Shown: positions 45,579 to 56,649 of the stretch, piece by piece
Layout: each line of letters starts with the position of its first letter
Position numbering within the stretch: the stretch's first letter is position 1
NCBI GenBank assembly: GCA_026214975.1
Contig: JAOBSW010000921.1
Location: 1-64,000, forward strand
From: Gentiana macrophylla
Taxonomy: Eukaryota > Streptophyta > Magnoliopsida > Gentianales > Gentianaceae
Direction: 5' to 3'
DNA: 64,000 bases
The notes under the pieces: generated by a model
What the model was told of the DNA's origin: nothing
Databases searched by the model: none
Seen by the model: the letters and a program-made list of their open reading frames with translations, nothing else
Made by a program: the position numbers and the translations under genes

Positions 45579-47638
45579 GATAAGCCTTTTTATAAGAGTT
45601 CAATATTATTGACAGGTGCATCGGGTGATCGAGTTGTAGCCTAGATAGGTGAACAATGCCGTATCCTATGCTATGTGAGGATGTGAGGCTAAGTACCAAT
45701 TAATAAAGCTTCTCTTTAGTCTAATAAACCATAATTTGAGATTGTACATGTTCAAACTAAACCAACTTAGCATTGAAAATTTTACTGGTTTAGAATCAAG
45801 ATAGATAAAGCATAGTCAGGAGAATGTAAAGCTCGATAAAGTATTTTATGAGGTATCATGGGAATAAGTGCAAACTTTATATATACCAACCATCCATTAA
45901 TGACTTTGTGATGATTTATTTGTGTGAAACCCTGATTTAATGATTGCCCGCTCTCGCATATATGTCAACCACCGTACATTCTTCCAACCACTTAATCGAT
46001 TACATTAGATCTAGAAGAGCGATTATGCATTACACTAATTGGGTGGCCTAACCTAAATTAGTGTACCCGATTAAAAAACGAAACACATCTCTAGTCAGTT
46101 TTACTAAGTGGTCTCATTACCACTTTTCCTACCTAAGTATCTTCTCTTGATCTCAACCAATTGTGTGAATTCATTTATCGGATAATTACTCCACCATTAG
46201 GAACACAATAATCTATACTTTAACATCATCTTTACTAGACACATGTTTAGCCTTCAATGTCTATTTGGGGAACTTAGGTTCAATAATGGACTCAAATTAA
46301 TCAAAATAATGGTCAATCAAAACCAATAATAAGAACAAAAACGGCCGTATCCTTCCATTTTTTTGACTAATCATTTAATAGTGAAAACATTATCATTAAA
46401 AAGATAATATCATTAATGGTTTGATTTTCTTTTCTTTTTCTCTAACGATTGAGTTACGATTTGATTTCCATTTTTTTTTTAAAAAAAAACCCCTGTATCC
46501 GGATTTGATTTCCATTTTTTAACATCCATGGAAAATGACTCATTAACCGATTAAAAGTTGAGATTTTCGCCAATGGGGAAATAATACTTTTTTAAAGTTT
46601 TTTGTTTTTGAGAAACATGGGGAAATAATACTAAACAGCCGTATTATATATATAAATATTTTTTTTAATAAAGGAAGATGATATCGTCCCTATATTTCAT
46701 TACTACCATATTGTGAAACATCATCCCGACATAAGGTTGATAGATAAAGGATATTAACCATTACGTCAAACGATGACAATAAACCTAATTAGTTACTAAA
46801 TTCATAATGTCTCAAGCAACGCCGCACAGAGTGATTTTATTACAGAATCTGTTCAGAAGAGAGTTATCACAAAGTGATACACATGAGCCTCTCATTTTTA
46901 CTCTCTTTCACATAATACACTTTTATCGCATGGTGAGATGTTAGAAATGTGTGGTTCAGAATGACGCCACTTCTAGATAACCTTCCTACAACGGTTGTAT
47001 TTTAAAATTTCACCGCCGCTAGACATATATTTTAAGACGTTACAGTTGATATCAGATGAAACTAAATGCACATCATAAGAAATGGTAGTAGGAAAATCCT
47101 CCGATTGGCAGTAAAAAAATCAGAAAATTTCCTCAATGCAGGCACCGACGATATAATGATGATCTACTGGTGCATCAATGATATTTTAATATTTTAAAAG
47201 CAAAAATTTACATCATTTCAGTACAAAAATAACAAATTTCGGATTTCAATGGAGGATTTAGCCCCCTCCCGTTATGGCGTGCATCTGCTCTAATCTAATC
47301 GGGTCATGACAAGGCTATTGGATCCATGTTGCCTCAAATAACGTCGATATACTGCTAAAGTTCGAGGTGTTGCAATATCATTTTCATTTTCTAAAAAAAT
47401 AGAGGTTTGTTTATAATGATGATATAGCTTTAATTATTAGAAAAACCAAATATAGACGTGCCCGCCTTACCACATTTTTGCTGTTTGTAAGGTTGGAAAG
47501 TCGCTTTCCACTTCCAAAACTTTGAAGAATCTTTTTGTTTATTAAATGACCAAATTGTAGTTTAATAAAATGAACTTCCATTTAAAAACACAATACCCCT
47601 ATGTCAGTTTAGTTGTCTACCTAATCCACACAATTAAA
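45579..47638. other. Two kilobases without recognised genes
   Basis: AT-rich non-coding DNA. A 20-bp phrase, GATTTGATTTCCATTTTTT, repeats at 46449 and 46502. Nothing else can be assigned. Confidence 0.5.
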
Positions 47639-47641
47639 TTA

Positions 47642-48288
47642 GGGAATATCTTTTCACACAAATTTTTATCTTACCACACAGAATTTTTTTCCCAATTTCG
47701 CCCTTATTTTTTATATTTACGCTACAAGGCTCATTCTCGACCAAAGTTTGGTCGTAATACGACACATGATATCCATATCGAATATATGGTGTAATATACG
47801 TGTTGAGAAGTCCACACCTGGTTGATTCGACCATATTTTAGGTAGAATGTTTGAGGTTTTCCAAACTCATACATATAGTCGAGCATCATTCTCGACCAAT
47901 ATTGAGTCGAATACTCTACACATTCGCACTGTAATTGGGTCGTGATAACAACAAATATAAGAGAGCACCACTATTGATTCTCGAATGAATTTTGATGTAA
48001 TATTAAAAGTTTTTTGTACTCAATTTTAGTCGTAATGTCTTTTCGACCGGTGATTGAAAGTATTAAAACATTCAAAAATTCGACTAGAATAAAATCAAGA
48101 TAATGATCGTATTCACTCGATTGAGGTCGAAGAATGGTCGCGTGAATGAATTGACCATAAATTGGCCGTAATATTATATATTTTCCGACTCATTTACGGT
48201 CGAATGGCGCGCGTGTGGAATATCCAAACGAAACCCACTTTCATTTCTTGGTAAGTGTAAAATAACATTTGTGTGAAAAGATAGTCCC
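47642..48288. mobile_element. Tourist-like (PIF/Harbinger) MITE, 647 bp
   Basis: Left end GGGAATATCTTTTCACACAA. The right end reversed is GGGACTATCTTTTCACACAA. TTA duplications are at 47639-47641 and 48289-48291. The three-base TTA site and GGG start fit PIF/Harbinger. The interior is full of TCGACC/GGTCGA words in both directions, giving a strong fold-back. There is no transposase. Confidence 0.75.
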
Positions 48289-48291
48289 TTA

Positions 48292-49257
48292 AATTAATCC
48301 AATATATATATTGAGCTATTTTTTTAAAGCTTATATATATTGAGCTTAAATAACGGAATCTCAACCGTCATTTTTAAAAAATGGTATAAAGTTAATGAAT
48401 TTTTCAACAAAAATACACGGCAATGGATGGGAAAAAAAAATAGATTTTATAGTTGTAAAGTAAGAAAAATTGTCAACGTTTTTCTCATTGGAATGTCATT
48501 GACCGGTCGTAAATAGTAAAACATCGTGCAATGCACGAGAAAAAATAAAATATTATTTACCTCAATCATATATCATATATGCTTGTTCATTCTTAAAAGA
48601 GAGTGAATAAACGTTTCGAAATAACATAAATATTCATTCCATATATATGTGTCAATATGCGTAAATGTATATAGAAATATTATGACACATCAATGGTTAT
48701 TACAGTAATATTTCCATTTATAATATCTATAATGGATGTATAATAGGGAAACTTAAGAAACTATGCCTGAAAATTAAAAAAATTTGACAAAATATGTCTC
48801 AACGCATGGGTGTCTCGTGCGTCACTAATGCGTCACGCGTGCATCGCGCAGTGGTCATGCGTGCTTCGTGCGTCGCGCGTGCGTTGGAGTACTGTGTTAT
48901 TGTCGGAGTAATTTTTCTTCTATTTACAAAATTGCTTTGACAATAACATTCGCATATCCCCTATATGTTGACATCATTGGCATAGACAAGAATATATGTG
49001 TTGATTGGTCTTGTATAAATTAAGATGATTTAATTTAATTAATTATTATGGGTGCTCTTTTAACATGATTAAAAAAGTGAAACAAAAAGCTAAAGTAGAG
49101 TTTAAAAAAGAAAGGTGGTCTGGTCTCTCTTCCTTTTAAGTTTCATCGTCTCCTCTTTCACTATTTTCTCTCTATTCATTTTTTTTTTTTAAAAAAACGT
49201 ATTTTTAGATGCAGAGGGACGGCTGAGGGAAATAAAAGAAGAAGGAAGAAGAAGAAG
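48292..49257. other. Upstream region of the BTB/POZ gene
   Basis: No gene. It contains the palindrome TCGTGCAATGCACGA at 48524-48538. The last 130 bp before the ATG are pyrimidine-rich, then GA-rich (AAGAAGGAAGAAGAAGAAG), a common plant 5' UTR composition. No convincing TATA box was found, which suits a housekeeping-type promoter. Confidence 0.5.
48808..48894. repeat. CGTGCGTC-type GC-rich repeat
   Basis: Degenerate GCGTGCGTC, ATGCGTC and CGCGCGTGC words are packed into 87 bp of otherwise AT-rich DNA, a local CpG cluster about 370 bp upstream of the BTB/POZ ATG. Confidence 0.6.
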
Positions 49258-50936
49258 ATGGATTGTTCAATATGCAGCGCCATGCCTTTACTTTTCCGGC
49301 CACCACGAAACACCATTTGCGCCGCCTGCTATGAAGGAGCAAGAAGCTTAATTACATTAACCAATAAAACTGATACTAATGAAAAGGATTGGATAATATC
49401 AAACAGATTACTATTTCCTCTGTTTCTTCTGCAAATCCCTCTAAGGTATGTTTTTTTTTTTTTCATCTTTTAATTACTAATTTGATCTAATGTCCACCTA
49501 AAGCCGGTTATGGTGATTTGTTCGGTACGGTATCAGGGGCGGCTCCATGCAGGAGAAAAAGGGTCACCCGACCCGCTAAAAACAGTGTAAATTTTTTTAT
49601 ATACACATTTTATATGTGTCCCGACTCCCTTATTTTTATATATTGATCCCTATTCGTATTGACAACTATAATACGTAACATTATACTTAAGTAATTCAGA
49701 CATTACGACAAATTTTCAATTCGTATCATTAAATTCCCTGAAATAGCTCAGACGTTATACAGTGACATCACATCAAACTTACACTTCGATAAATATGATT
49801 CATGAATAGTTTTGTCGAGTAGTGTGTCCTGTATAACCGACACAAATACGCACCAGATAATTAGTAACGAAAATTAATGTCATGAATGGTTCATCATTAA
49901 TGACCATATTATAAATTTTACAATTTTTTGAAGGAGTACAAGTAGGGGTAAAATTTATAAATTTAAATTAAAAAGGATTTTCATTCTTTGTCTATTGTGT
50001 CAGGGATTCGCAAATGCGTTGAAATGGGTGAAAGAAATGAAGGAAACTGAGGAGGAATTGAATGGAAAATTAAGGTTTTTAGGTGGATTTGTTGCAGCAT
50101 TAAAAGACCGGATTCATGCAGATATCATGGTTCAACCCGGAAGTAACGGACCCTCCATACCCGCTCACAAAGCACTACTGGTAAAACGACCCACTTCGGT
50201 TCTTTTGTTTACTTGTGCAGGTCTTTATTTGCACCAAATTATTGCAAAGAAGATCGACTTTTATTAAAAATCGGCTCAAACCAATAATCGACATTTCGTA
50301 GGTTCTGGAGCATGACCCACTTTTAAATAATAGATTCCTATGTACTTATATATATGACGTATCTTGAACAGCTGATTTTTATTTTTAATTTTACCCATAA
50401 TGATCGAGTTATTCAAAACCGAATATACAAACTCAAGTTTGAAAAACAAAAAACCTGACAAATTCCGACCGGTATTGCAGGCAGCACGGTCAGAAATCTT
50501 TAAGAACATGCTCGATTCGGATAAATGCAAAGCACCGCAGAAGATACCATAACTTTGGAAGAACTAAACCACGAAGAACTCGAGGCCTTTCTCGAGTTTC
50601 TATATACAGGAGATTTGCCTAAATCAAAATGGAAAAGCATGTTTACTCACTTTCAATTGCAGCTGATAAATATGAAATCACATTTCTTCAACACGCTACG
50701 AGCATCAAATGCTCGGTTCAATTAGCTCATCAAATGTGCTTGATATACTCGAAATAGCAGATACTTGCTCCAATCAAGCTTTGAAGGAAACTGCAATCAA
50801 TTTCATTGTTAAGAACATGGAAGATGTCGTTTTCTCGCCGCGATTCGATGTTTTTGCACTCAAGAATCCTCATTTAACTGTACAGATTACAAGAGCTTCT
50901 TTTGTTGACATAAAAAATAGAAGGAGCGGAATGTGA
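49258..50936 (+). CDS. BTB/POZ domain protein, At3g56230-like, three exons
   Basis: Proteins with this domain commonly act as substrate adaptors for CUL3 ubiquitin ligases. Exons: 49258-49445, 50004-50180 and 50481-50936, with GT...AG introns (49446-50003 and 50181-50480). The N-terminus MDCSICSAMPLLFRPPRNTI with CSIC and CAAC pairs is typical of this subfamily. Exon 2 begins GFANALKWVKEMKETEEELN and contains the BTB start HADIMVQPG and IPAHKALL. Exon 3 has AARSEIFKNMLDSD, LEAFLEFLYTGDL, ADKYEITFLQ, SSSNVLDILEIADTC and NFIVKNMEDVV. Stop at 50934. Four single-base losses break the frame: two in A runs (about 49382 and 50628) and two where CTG would be expected but CG is read (about 50536 and 50688). 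Every piece keeps normal codon sense outside these points, so the gene is probably intact and the breaks may be assembly error. Confidence 0.85.
49534..49670 (+). mobile_element. hAT-like terminus in intron 1 of the BTB gene
   Basis: CAGGGGCGGCTCCATGCAGG matches the CAGGGGCGGA-type terminal repeat of plant hAT elements and stands in the middle of intron 1. The opposite end is not seen, so this is a fragment. It does not disturb the splice sites. Confidence 0.45.
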
Positions 50937-51240
50937 TTTTTAAAAGGATAGTTTCTCCTACAAATATAGGATTTATCAATACTTTCATTAATTTCTATTG
51001 ATATGATATTTCCAAGTCATAAATTGCCCTGGATCATTTTAATATTTGTGTGTTACAATCACTAGTCTAATGAATATTGTTAATAAGTGTATAAAATCTT
51101 GAGATTCTAATTTATTTGTGTGTTATAATCACTAGTCTAATGAATGTTAATAAGTGTATAAAATCTTGAGATTTTAATTTATGCATGAATAATGGGTAAA
51201 TGTGATTAAACTCTTGGAGTTTAGAAGGCCCTTCATGAAA
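50937..51240 (+). other. 3' flank of the BTB gene
   Basis: Presumed 3' UTR and downstream DNA, including the tandem repeat at 51045-51181. No clear polyadenylation signal. Confidence 0.4.
51045..51181. repeat. 70-bp tandem duplication in BTB 3' flank
   Basis: Unit 1 is 51045-51114 and unit 2 is 51115-51181. Both read TTTGTGTGTTA-AATCACTAGTC and continue to GAGATT-TAATTTA. Unit 2 lacks three bases of ATATTG. High identity suggests a recent duplication. Confidence 0.9.
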
Positions 51241-51632
51241 TAATGATTGCCAAATTTCATGTAAATGCTTGTGTAACTCAATAATCTAATTCAAAATCTC
51301 ATGAGCAATTTGAAGAAATTCAAGTAAATCATGAAATTCTGAAACAAGAATGTGAGATTCTGAGAAAGGAAAATGAAAGATTAAAGAAACTGGATGAAAT
51401 GAAAGCTGAACAAACTAGTAAGGAAATTTACTCAGTTGATCAACAAGCAGCAGATGATCACCCATCTGATGTTGAAAGACCAGCTGAGAAAATATCCATA
51501 CCAGTTAATAACACAGAATCTAAGAGGAGAATAGAAGATTGTGTAGTGTCAGATATGGATGCACTAGATAATGAGTATGAGCTAGATATTACCTCAGTTT
51601 CATTTGATTCTTTAGCCATAAGGCATAAGTAA
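51241..51632 (+). other. Open frame with coiled-coil character, opposite to Copia gag
   Basis: From about 51311 the frame is open for about 107 codons to the stop at 51630. It reads HEILKQECEILRKENERLKK, then DEMKAEQTSKEI, then acidic and polar residues ending SFDSLAIRHK. Heptad-like Leu/Ile spacing suggests a coiled coil. The minus strand is interrupted here, while at 51600-51850 the minus strand carries Copia gag. Possible readings: a piece of gag C-terminus in inverted orientation, a host exon, or chance. Confidence 0.35.
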
Positions 51633-52757
51633 GCCTTTTCATTATCTGAGCTGTCAACTTCATTATCATCAGAATCATTTTCAGATTATTCTTCATTCTT
51701 TTCACTACTAGTTTCACCTTTGAGTGCCTTATTGCTCTTTCTCTTTTCATTTGTCTTGTACTTTTTCTTATCCTCATCTTTGTCTTTTTCTTCAGGACAA
51801 TCAGCCTTGAAATGACCTTTCTTCTTACTGTTGAAGCATCTGTATTCATCATCATTTTTCTACATGTCTTTGCTTGAGCTTGACTTCTTGTTTGAAGATG
51901 AACCTCCTTTAAATTGCTTCTTCTTGCTAAACCTGTCAAAACATTTGATCAGTAAAGCTACCTGTTCTTTCAGCTCATGTGTCTCTTTGCTACTTGAGTT
52001 AGCTGTTTTTCTTTCTTTGGGGTGCAACCCGAGACCGGCCTTGTGTGCCTCTCTTTGGTGTGCCTTTGTCATCACCGTTCAACTCAAATTCATGAGCCTT
52101 TAAATAAGACATCAGAGTCAAAGTGTCAGTGTTTGCAAGGTTTGTTGTTCCTCTAAGCACTGATGTGATAATCTTTCATCTTTCAGGTAGACCTCTCAAT
52201 ATCTTCAGACAAGCTTCCTTCTAAGGGTATATATGTCCAAGTTGTTGCAGTTCGCAGATGATGCTTGAAAATCTATTATCCATCTGATCAATGGATTCAC
52301 CAGTCTTCATTTTAAAGTTCTCAAATTTATGTTTTGCAACAGATAATTTATTTTCCTTGACTGCTTCTGATCCTTCATTGATCAGTGCCAATTTGTCCCA
52401 CATCTCTTTTGCTGTTTTGAAATCTTTGATCCTTATGAACATGTTGCTGTCCAGAGTCTTCAAAATCATATCTTTTGCAACAAAATCTATATTGCTCTTC
52501 TTCTGTAATCCTTGGTCCAATCCTCCTTGAGTTTGTCTATTTCTTTTCCCTTGATCTGCTCCTGTGGTCACCACAGTTGTGATCTTGATTGGGCCATCAT
52601 TAATTACATCCAGCATTTCCTCATGAGTGGCTGCAAGATGAGACAACATCCTTATTTTGTATTCATCAAAATTATTAACATTGAATATAGGTACCTTTGA
52701 CATAAAATTTAAGGAATCCATAAGTACAAATAAGAGATATATATATAGAAAGCACAA
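51600..52757 (-). pseudogene. Copia gag, minus strand
   Basis: Frame 52757-52221 starts upstream of MDSLNFMSKVPIFNVNNFDE. It continues YKIRMLSHLAATHEEMLDVI, then KTLDSNMFIRIKDFKTAKEM and WDKLALINEGSEAVKENKLS. This is the UBN2-type Copia gag: P-x-F-x-x-x-N-F-x-x-W/Y-K-x-x-M-x-x-H-L, then A-K-E-x-W-D-x-L. After a frame change, 52075-51860 holds a Lys/Ser-rich region and 51850-51800 reads RCFNSKKKGHFKADCPE. That is a C-C-H-C zinc knuckle whose second Cys is Ser. CLMAKESNE follows. Start chosen at the MDSL Met near 52721. Confidence 0.75.
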
Positions 52758-52837
52758 ATTTGAAAACTACTTTGAAAGTATGTGATCTCCTTGTTACCAG
52801 AAATTAGATCCGAACAGGTTCTGATACTAGGAACATT

Positions 52838-52849
52838 GCTCTGATATCA
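52838..52849 (-). other. Primer binding site of Copia element
   Basis: On the minus strand it reads TGATATCAGAGC, one base from the TGGTATCAGAGC initiator-tRNA-Met PBS common in plant Copia elements. Two bases separate it from the LTR. Confidence 0.8.
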
Positions 52850-52851
52850 AT

Positions 52852-54244
52852 TGTTGGTCCCAGAGAAGGGTAAAACTATATTCAGAGGGGGGGTGAATGA
52901 CTATAGTGGAGTTTCAAAAACTTTTCTTATATTTAAAAGCTTTTGGGCAATGGATAAGTCCCTTCTTTAAATGCTGGTTCAAAGTAGATTATGCTATCAC
53001 AGATATAGTATGCAATGAAATAAAGTGATGTAAAGTAAATTGCTGAAAGTAAATAGACACAAAGGTCTATAGTGGTTTTGGGTGGTGTAATCCCTTAATC
53101 CACTCTTCTCATGTGATGATTGGAGGAATTCACTATTGTTTTCACAGATATAATAGCACGATTGTCCTTGGCTACACAAGCTTCACATCTGCAAGACTAA
53201 CACTTATTGGCTTCAAAAGCTTCAGTGACTCAGTCTCTATCACTGCTCAGAATAAATCTTTCAGCAGCTATCACAAAGGTTGCAACTCCTTCTCAGATTC
53301 CTCTGATTCAATTGCTTCAGTTGATGTGAATTGGATTCACAAACTTATGATCAATCTCAGTGCTTGATGTGGAATTTGAGTTCTATTTTCTAAGTTGATC
53401 TCTAGATATTTCCTTTAAGTGTAGATATAAGGCTTTTTAAATTGACAGCGTTTCAGCTTGTTTCTTATCAAATTCCGTCGTCTCTTCTTATATTATATGT
53501 CTTTTCTGTCAATGCCTTCTTTTTATAGCCTTGATAATCCTTGAATTGAATTTCGTCCGTTGGCTATTTAATGTGGAGAATAATCCTTGATTCAATTCTT
53601 GATTCCCCCTTAATTATATTCTTTTTTATTTCAGTGATCGGATTTCTTTCTCAAACGTCTAGCAGAAAATCCGTCCTTGATTGATCCTCGATTTATTGTG
53701 CATTTAATGCTTGATCTTCATAGTATGAAATCTGAACAGGTAAAGTTTACTTGGCTGTTCCTTGAACGGTTAAGTGATCATTCTGACTTGGCTGTTTGGT
53801 TCCTTCTTCACTGCATTATTATTACTCAACCGATAGTCAGTTCACTCAACCGGTTTACTGTATTGTCATCTTCCTTGATCTTTTATGTACTTCGTGTACT
53901 GCACTGATCCTTAATTCGGGTGAGATCAGTGTACACCATATTTGACACTGTATTTCATCATTTGAATTATAACTTAGACTTATCCAAGGTCATCACAGAC
54001 TTCCATGGTTATAAGTCAGACCATGATGTCTTCATGCTTCTCTGTTGGTACTTGGCTGGCTTCACTCTGCCGGATTTCTGTTTTTACTTTGCCATCCTAC
54101 CAACTAGTACAATACTTGTCTGACTCAACTTATACAACATGTCAGACTCTAAGTAAAGACTTATACAGATAATTCTAACATATTTCGGGCTTGCTATAAC
54201 ATCTAGTATAGCCATCATCAAAACATAATAAAATGTTCCTAACA
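52852..54244 (-). mobile_element. 5' LTR of a minus-strand Copia element, 1.39 kb
   Basis: On the minus strand it starts TGTTAGGAACATTTTATTATG and ends TCTGGGACCAACA beside the PBS. TG...CA ends. An alternative start at 54180 (TGTTAGAATT) is possible but less typical. No 3' LTR is visible: the internal region stops near 51600, so the element is truncated. Several short plus-strand open stretches inside (for example 53113-53367) are LTR sequence and not genes. Confidence 0.7.
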
Positions 54245-54873
54245 AATGATATTACCATATATTAATATTAGATATTAATTGATTTATGGAAAATATACTT
54301 ATGGTAATAAGATAAACATAGTCAATATTAGATATTGACAAATATCTTAGAAATATTTAATATGATATATTAAATTAAATGAGATAATCTAATCAAAGAT
54401 ACTTTCCATATTTTATTAGGAAAAAGTTTTCTCACTCCTCAATCTATCTGAAACTTTTCCCAATCAGATTGGGAGCTATAATGAGGCACCACTTCCTCTA
54501 TAAAAGAGAGGGGTTGACTAGCTCTTTTGTACATCACAATTCCAAGAGACTAATAATTCTTGTGAAAAATAAAGAGCTTCTTAGAGAGAGATTTGAGAGA
54601 GAGAAAAGGTCGTCTAGCAACCGGATTTTTCTAGTAGCAATCCAATGGTTGATTCCGGCGGGTTGTTTGTGTGGACTAGTGGTAGAGGCCGAACGCTTGG
54701 GCGGCTCCGCGCACCACTACTCTCCTTAGACGGTCAATGCGTTGATCTTTTAGATCAAGCAAGGTAACCTCCGTCTACAAACTTATTATGTTTGTTGCTT
54801 AAACGAATTCGATCCCGGTTAAAAGGAAATAAAAGTTTGAATTCCGCTGCGTTCCCGCTTAGATTTCCTAACA
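54245..54873 (+). mobile_element. F1 LTR fragment, plus strand
   Basis: It matches the last 630 bases or so of the F1 LTR (compare 5690-6474), including the TATA region (CTATAAAAG), GTAGAGGCCGAACGC and CTCTCCTTAGACGGTCAA, and ends GATTTCCTAACA. Its left border is exactly the end of the Copia LTR at 54244. Its right border cuts a minus-strand gag. Confidence 0.8.
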
Positions 54874-55578
54874 CCTTTTTCTTGCCCTTGGAAGAAGTCA
54901 TAAGCAACACTAGCTTACCCTTGCCAACAGTACCCTCAGCAGTCTTGAGCATGTTCAATAACTCCGCAAGGGAGCAATCAATCTTGTTCATGTGATAGTT
55001 CAACACAAACTGCGAGTAAGAGTCCGGTAGAGATTGCATAATCAAGTCAATACTTAACTCACGGCCCATTTGATGGCCCAGCTTCTCAAGCCTCTCTATC
55101 TATCCGATCATCTTCAGCACATGCGACTCAACTGGAGTACCTGGAGCCATCTTGCAACCAAAAAAGGCCTTCCGACCTCGTACCTCTATGTGCGAGACTG
55201 AGAAGCACAGAGCTCCTTCAGGTGACCAATGATGGTGTAAGCATCCATTGACTCATGTTGTTTCTGAAGTTCTGGTGTTATAGAAGCAAGCATGATGCAA
55301 TTAGCCTCAACATTGTCTGAACAGTGCTTCTTATGCTTCTCAATTGATTCCTCATTAGTAGCATCTTCAGGTTCCTCAGTTAAGGGTGTTTCCAAAACAT
55401 AGCCAATGTTTTCATGCCTCATAACGATTTTGAGATTTCTTTCCCAGTCGAGAAAGTTTGTTTCGTCAAGCTTGTTATCAATGATAAAACGAAGGTTCAA
55501 TTTGTTCGACATTTTTACAACAATAAAGTAAAGATAGTATAAGTAAAAGTTCATGCATACAAAACCAAAATTTTGCAC
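54874..55578 (-). pseudogene. Copia gag, minus strand, truncated
   Basis: The frame from MSNKLNLRFIIDNKLDETNF (55511) continues LDWERNLKIVMRHENIGYVL, then LASITPELQKQHESMDAYTI. After a break it continues at 55069 MGRELSIDLIMQSLPDSYSQ, FVLNYHMNKIDCSLAELLNM, LKTAEGTV and SSKGKKKV. This is the classic Copia gag (N-F-x-x-W-x-x-N-L, L-Q-x-x-x-E, I-L-Q-S-L-P-x-S-Y-x-x-F). The zinc-knuckle part is missing because the F1 LTR fragment ends there. The break near 55100-55180 is a stop plus frame change. It may be the gag of the minus-strand F1 element whose leader and LTR lie at 56652-58692, with a pogo-like element in between. Confidence 0.8.
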
Positions 55579-55615
55579 TTAAAATTTATCTTGGTTTTGC
55601 TCCCACTAGCCAACT

Positions 55616-56426
55616 ACAGTAGAACACTAGAACCTCGATAAATAAATACCCTCGAGACTAGAAAAAAATATTCGTTTAGCGAGGTTATTTATTTATCGAT
55701 AAATGAATATATATTCATTTATCCATAAATGAATATATGTTCATTTAGATAGTATTTTTACATTTTTTTTCTTATGAGTAGTATTTTAACATTTAATATA
55801 CAAATGTACCTAGAAGGTAATGGTCAAAATTCTTATTAAAGCTTAATTACATTCATTTTCTTTAGACTCTAGATTAGGATGCACTATACGTGTGGACTAA
55901 GTACAATGTATTATGTATTAAGACTACTAATAAGATTATGTGTATGGAATACTTAGAGTCTAAAAAAATATACTTAACTCACCCCACAAACTATATATAG
56001 TTCTAAAATCTTAGTTTAATAAAGAATCCATACTACTGTATATTTCTTAATCTTCAATTTAATGGCTTCCCATCATCAGTCAAAACCAATAACAAAAACA
56101 ACTTTAACCGACGAGAATGATTCAGTTATGAATTTCCTACAGACGAAAAAATTATTGAGACCGTACCAAATGATGAGAATGATCCTGAACCAGATGAAAG
56201 TAGCATCATACCAAATGTGTAATCAAAAGAGGCCTTTCAAGCAGTAGTCACCATACAAAATTACTTGCTACAACACGAGCAAAATATTCCAGAAGTTGTG
56301 CATGCATTACAAAAAATTAAGAATGTGATGCATTTTGGTGGAAGGAAAAAACAAGCAATTTAGATGCATTTTCTTGAGAAGAAATGACTTCTTATATGAA
56401 CATGGATGAAATATTTTCGTTTATTA

Positions 56427-56472
<46 letters not shown>

Positions 56473-56649
56473 AATTTAGCGATTATTCATTTATGTTTAC
56501 ATAGGGATTTTAAGGACTCAAAATATTTTATTCGTTAATGCATATAGCGAGTTATTCATTTAGCCTCTTTGCCCAAGTCGGGACCGGAGAAAATTATTCA
56601 TTTAGCGAGGTTATTCATTTATCGAACATTCTTTATCGAGGTTATACTG
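55616..56649 (+). mobile_element. pogo/Tc1-mariner-type element (Emigrant/Lemi-like), 1.03 kb
   Basis: The left end is TA|CAGTAGAAC...ACCTCGATAAATAAAT. The right end, reversed, is TA|CAGTATAACCTCGATAAAGAA. TA duplications are at 55614-55615 and 56650-56651. The CAGTA-AACCTC-ATAAAT terminus is that of plant pogo-like Emigrant/Lemi elements. Further ATTTATCGATAAATGAATA copies lie inside both ends. The interior keeps the C-terminal part of a transposase (see 56062-56363) and a (TA)n tract at about 56431-56470. It is a deletion derivative. Confidence 0.8.
56062..56363 (+). pseudogene. pogo-like transposase C-terminal remnant
   Basis: The reading starts MASHHQSKPITKTTLTDEND in one frame, then continues in another with VTIQNYLLQHEQNIPEVVHA and LQKIKNVMHFGGRKKQAI, stop at 56361. 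The L-E-x-Y-L-x-Q-x-x-N and A-L-x-K-I pattern near the end is that of plant Tigger/pogo-type transposases after the DDE domain. The DNA-binding and DDE parts are deleted. Confidence 0.55.
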
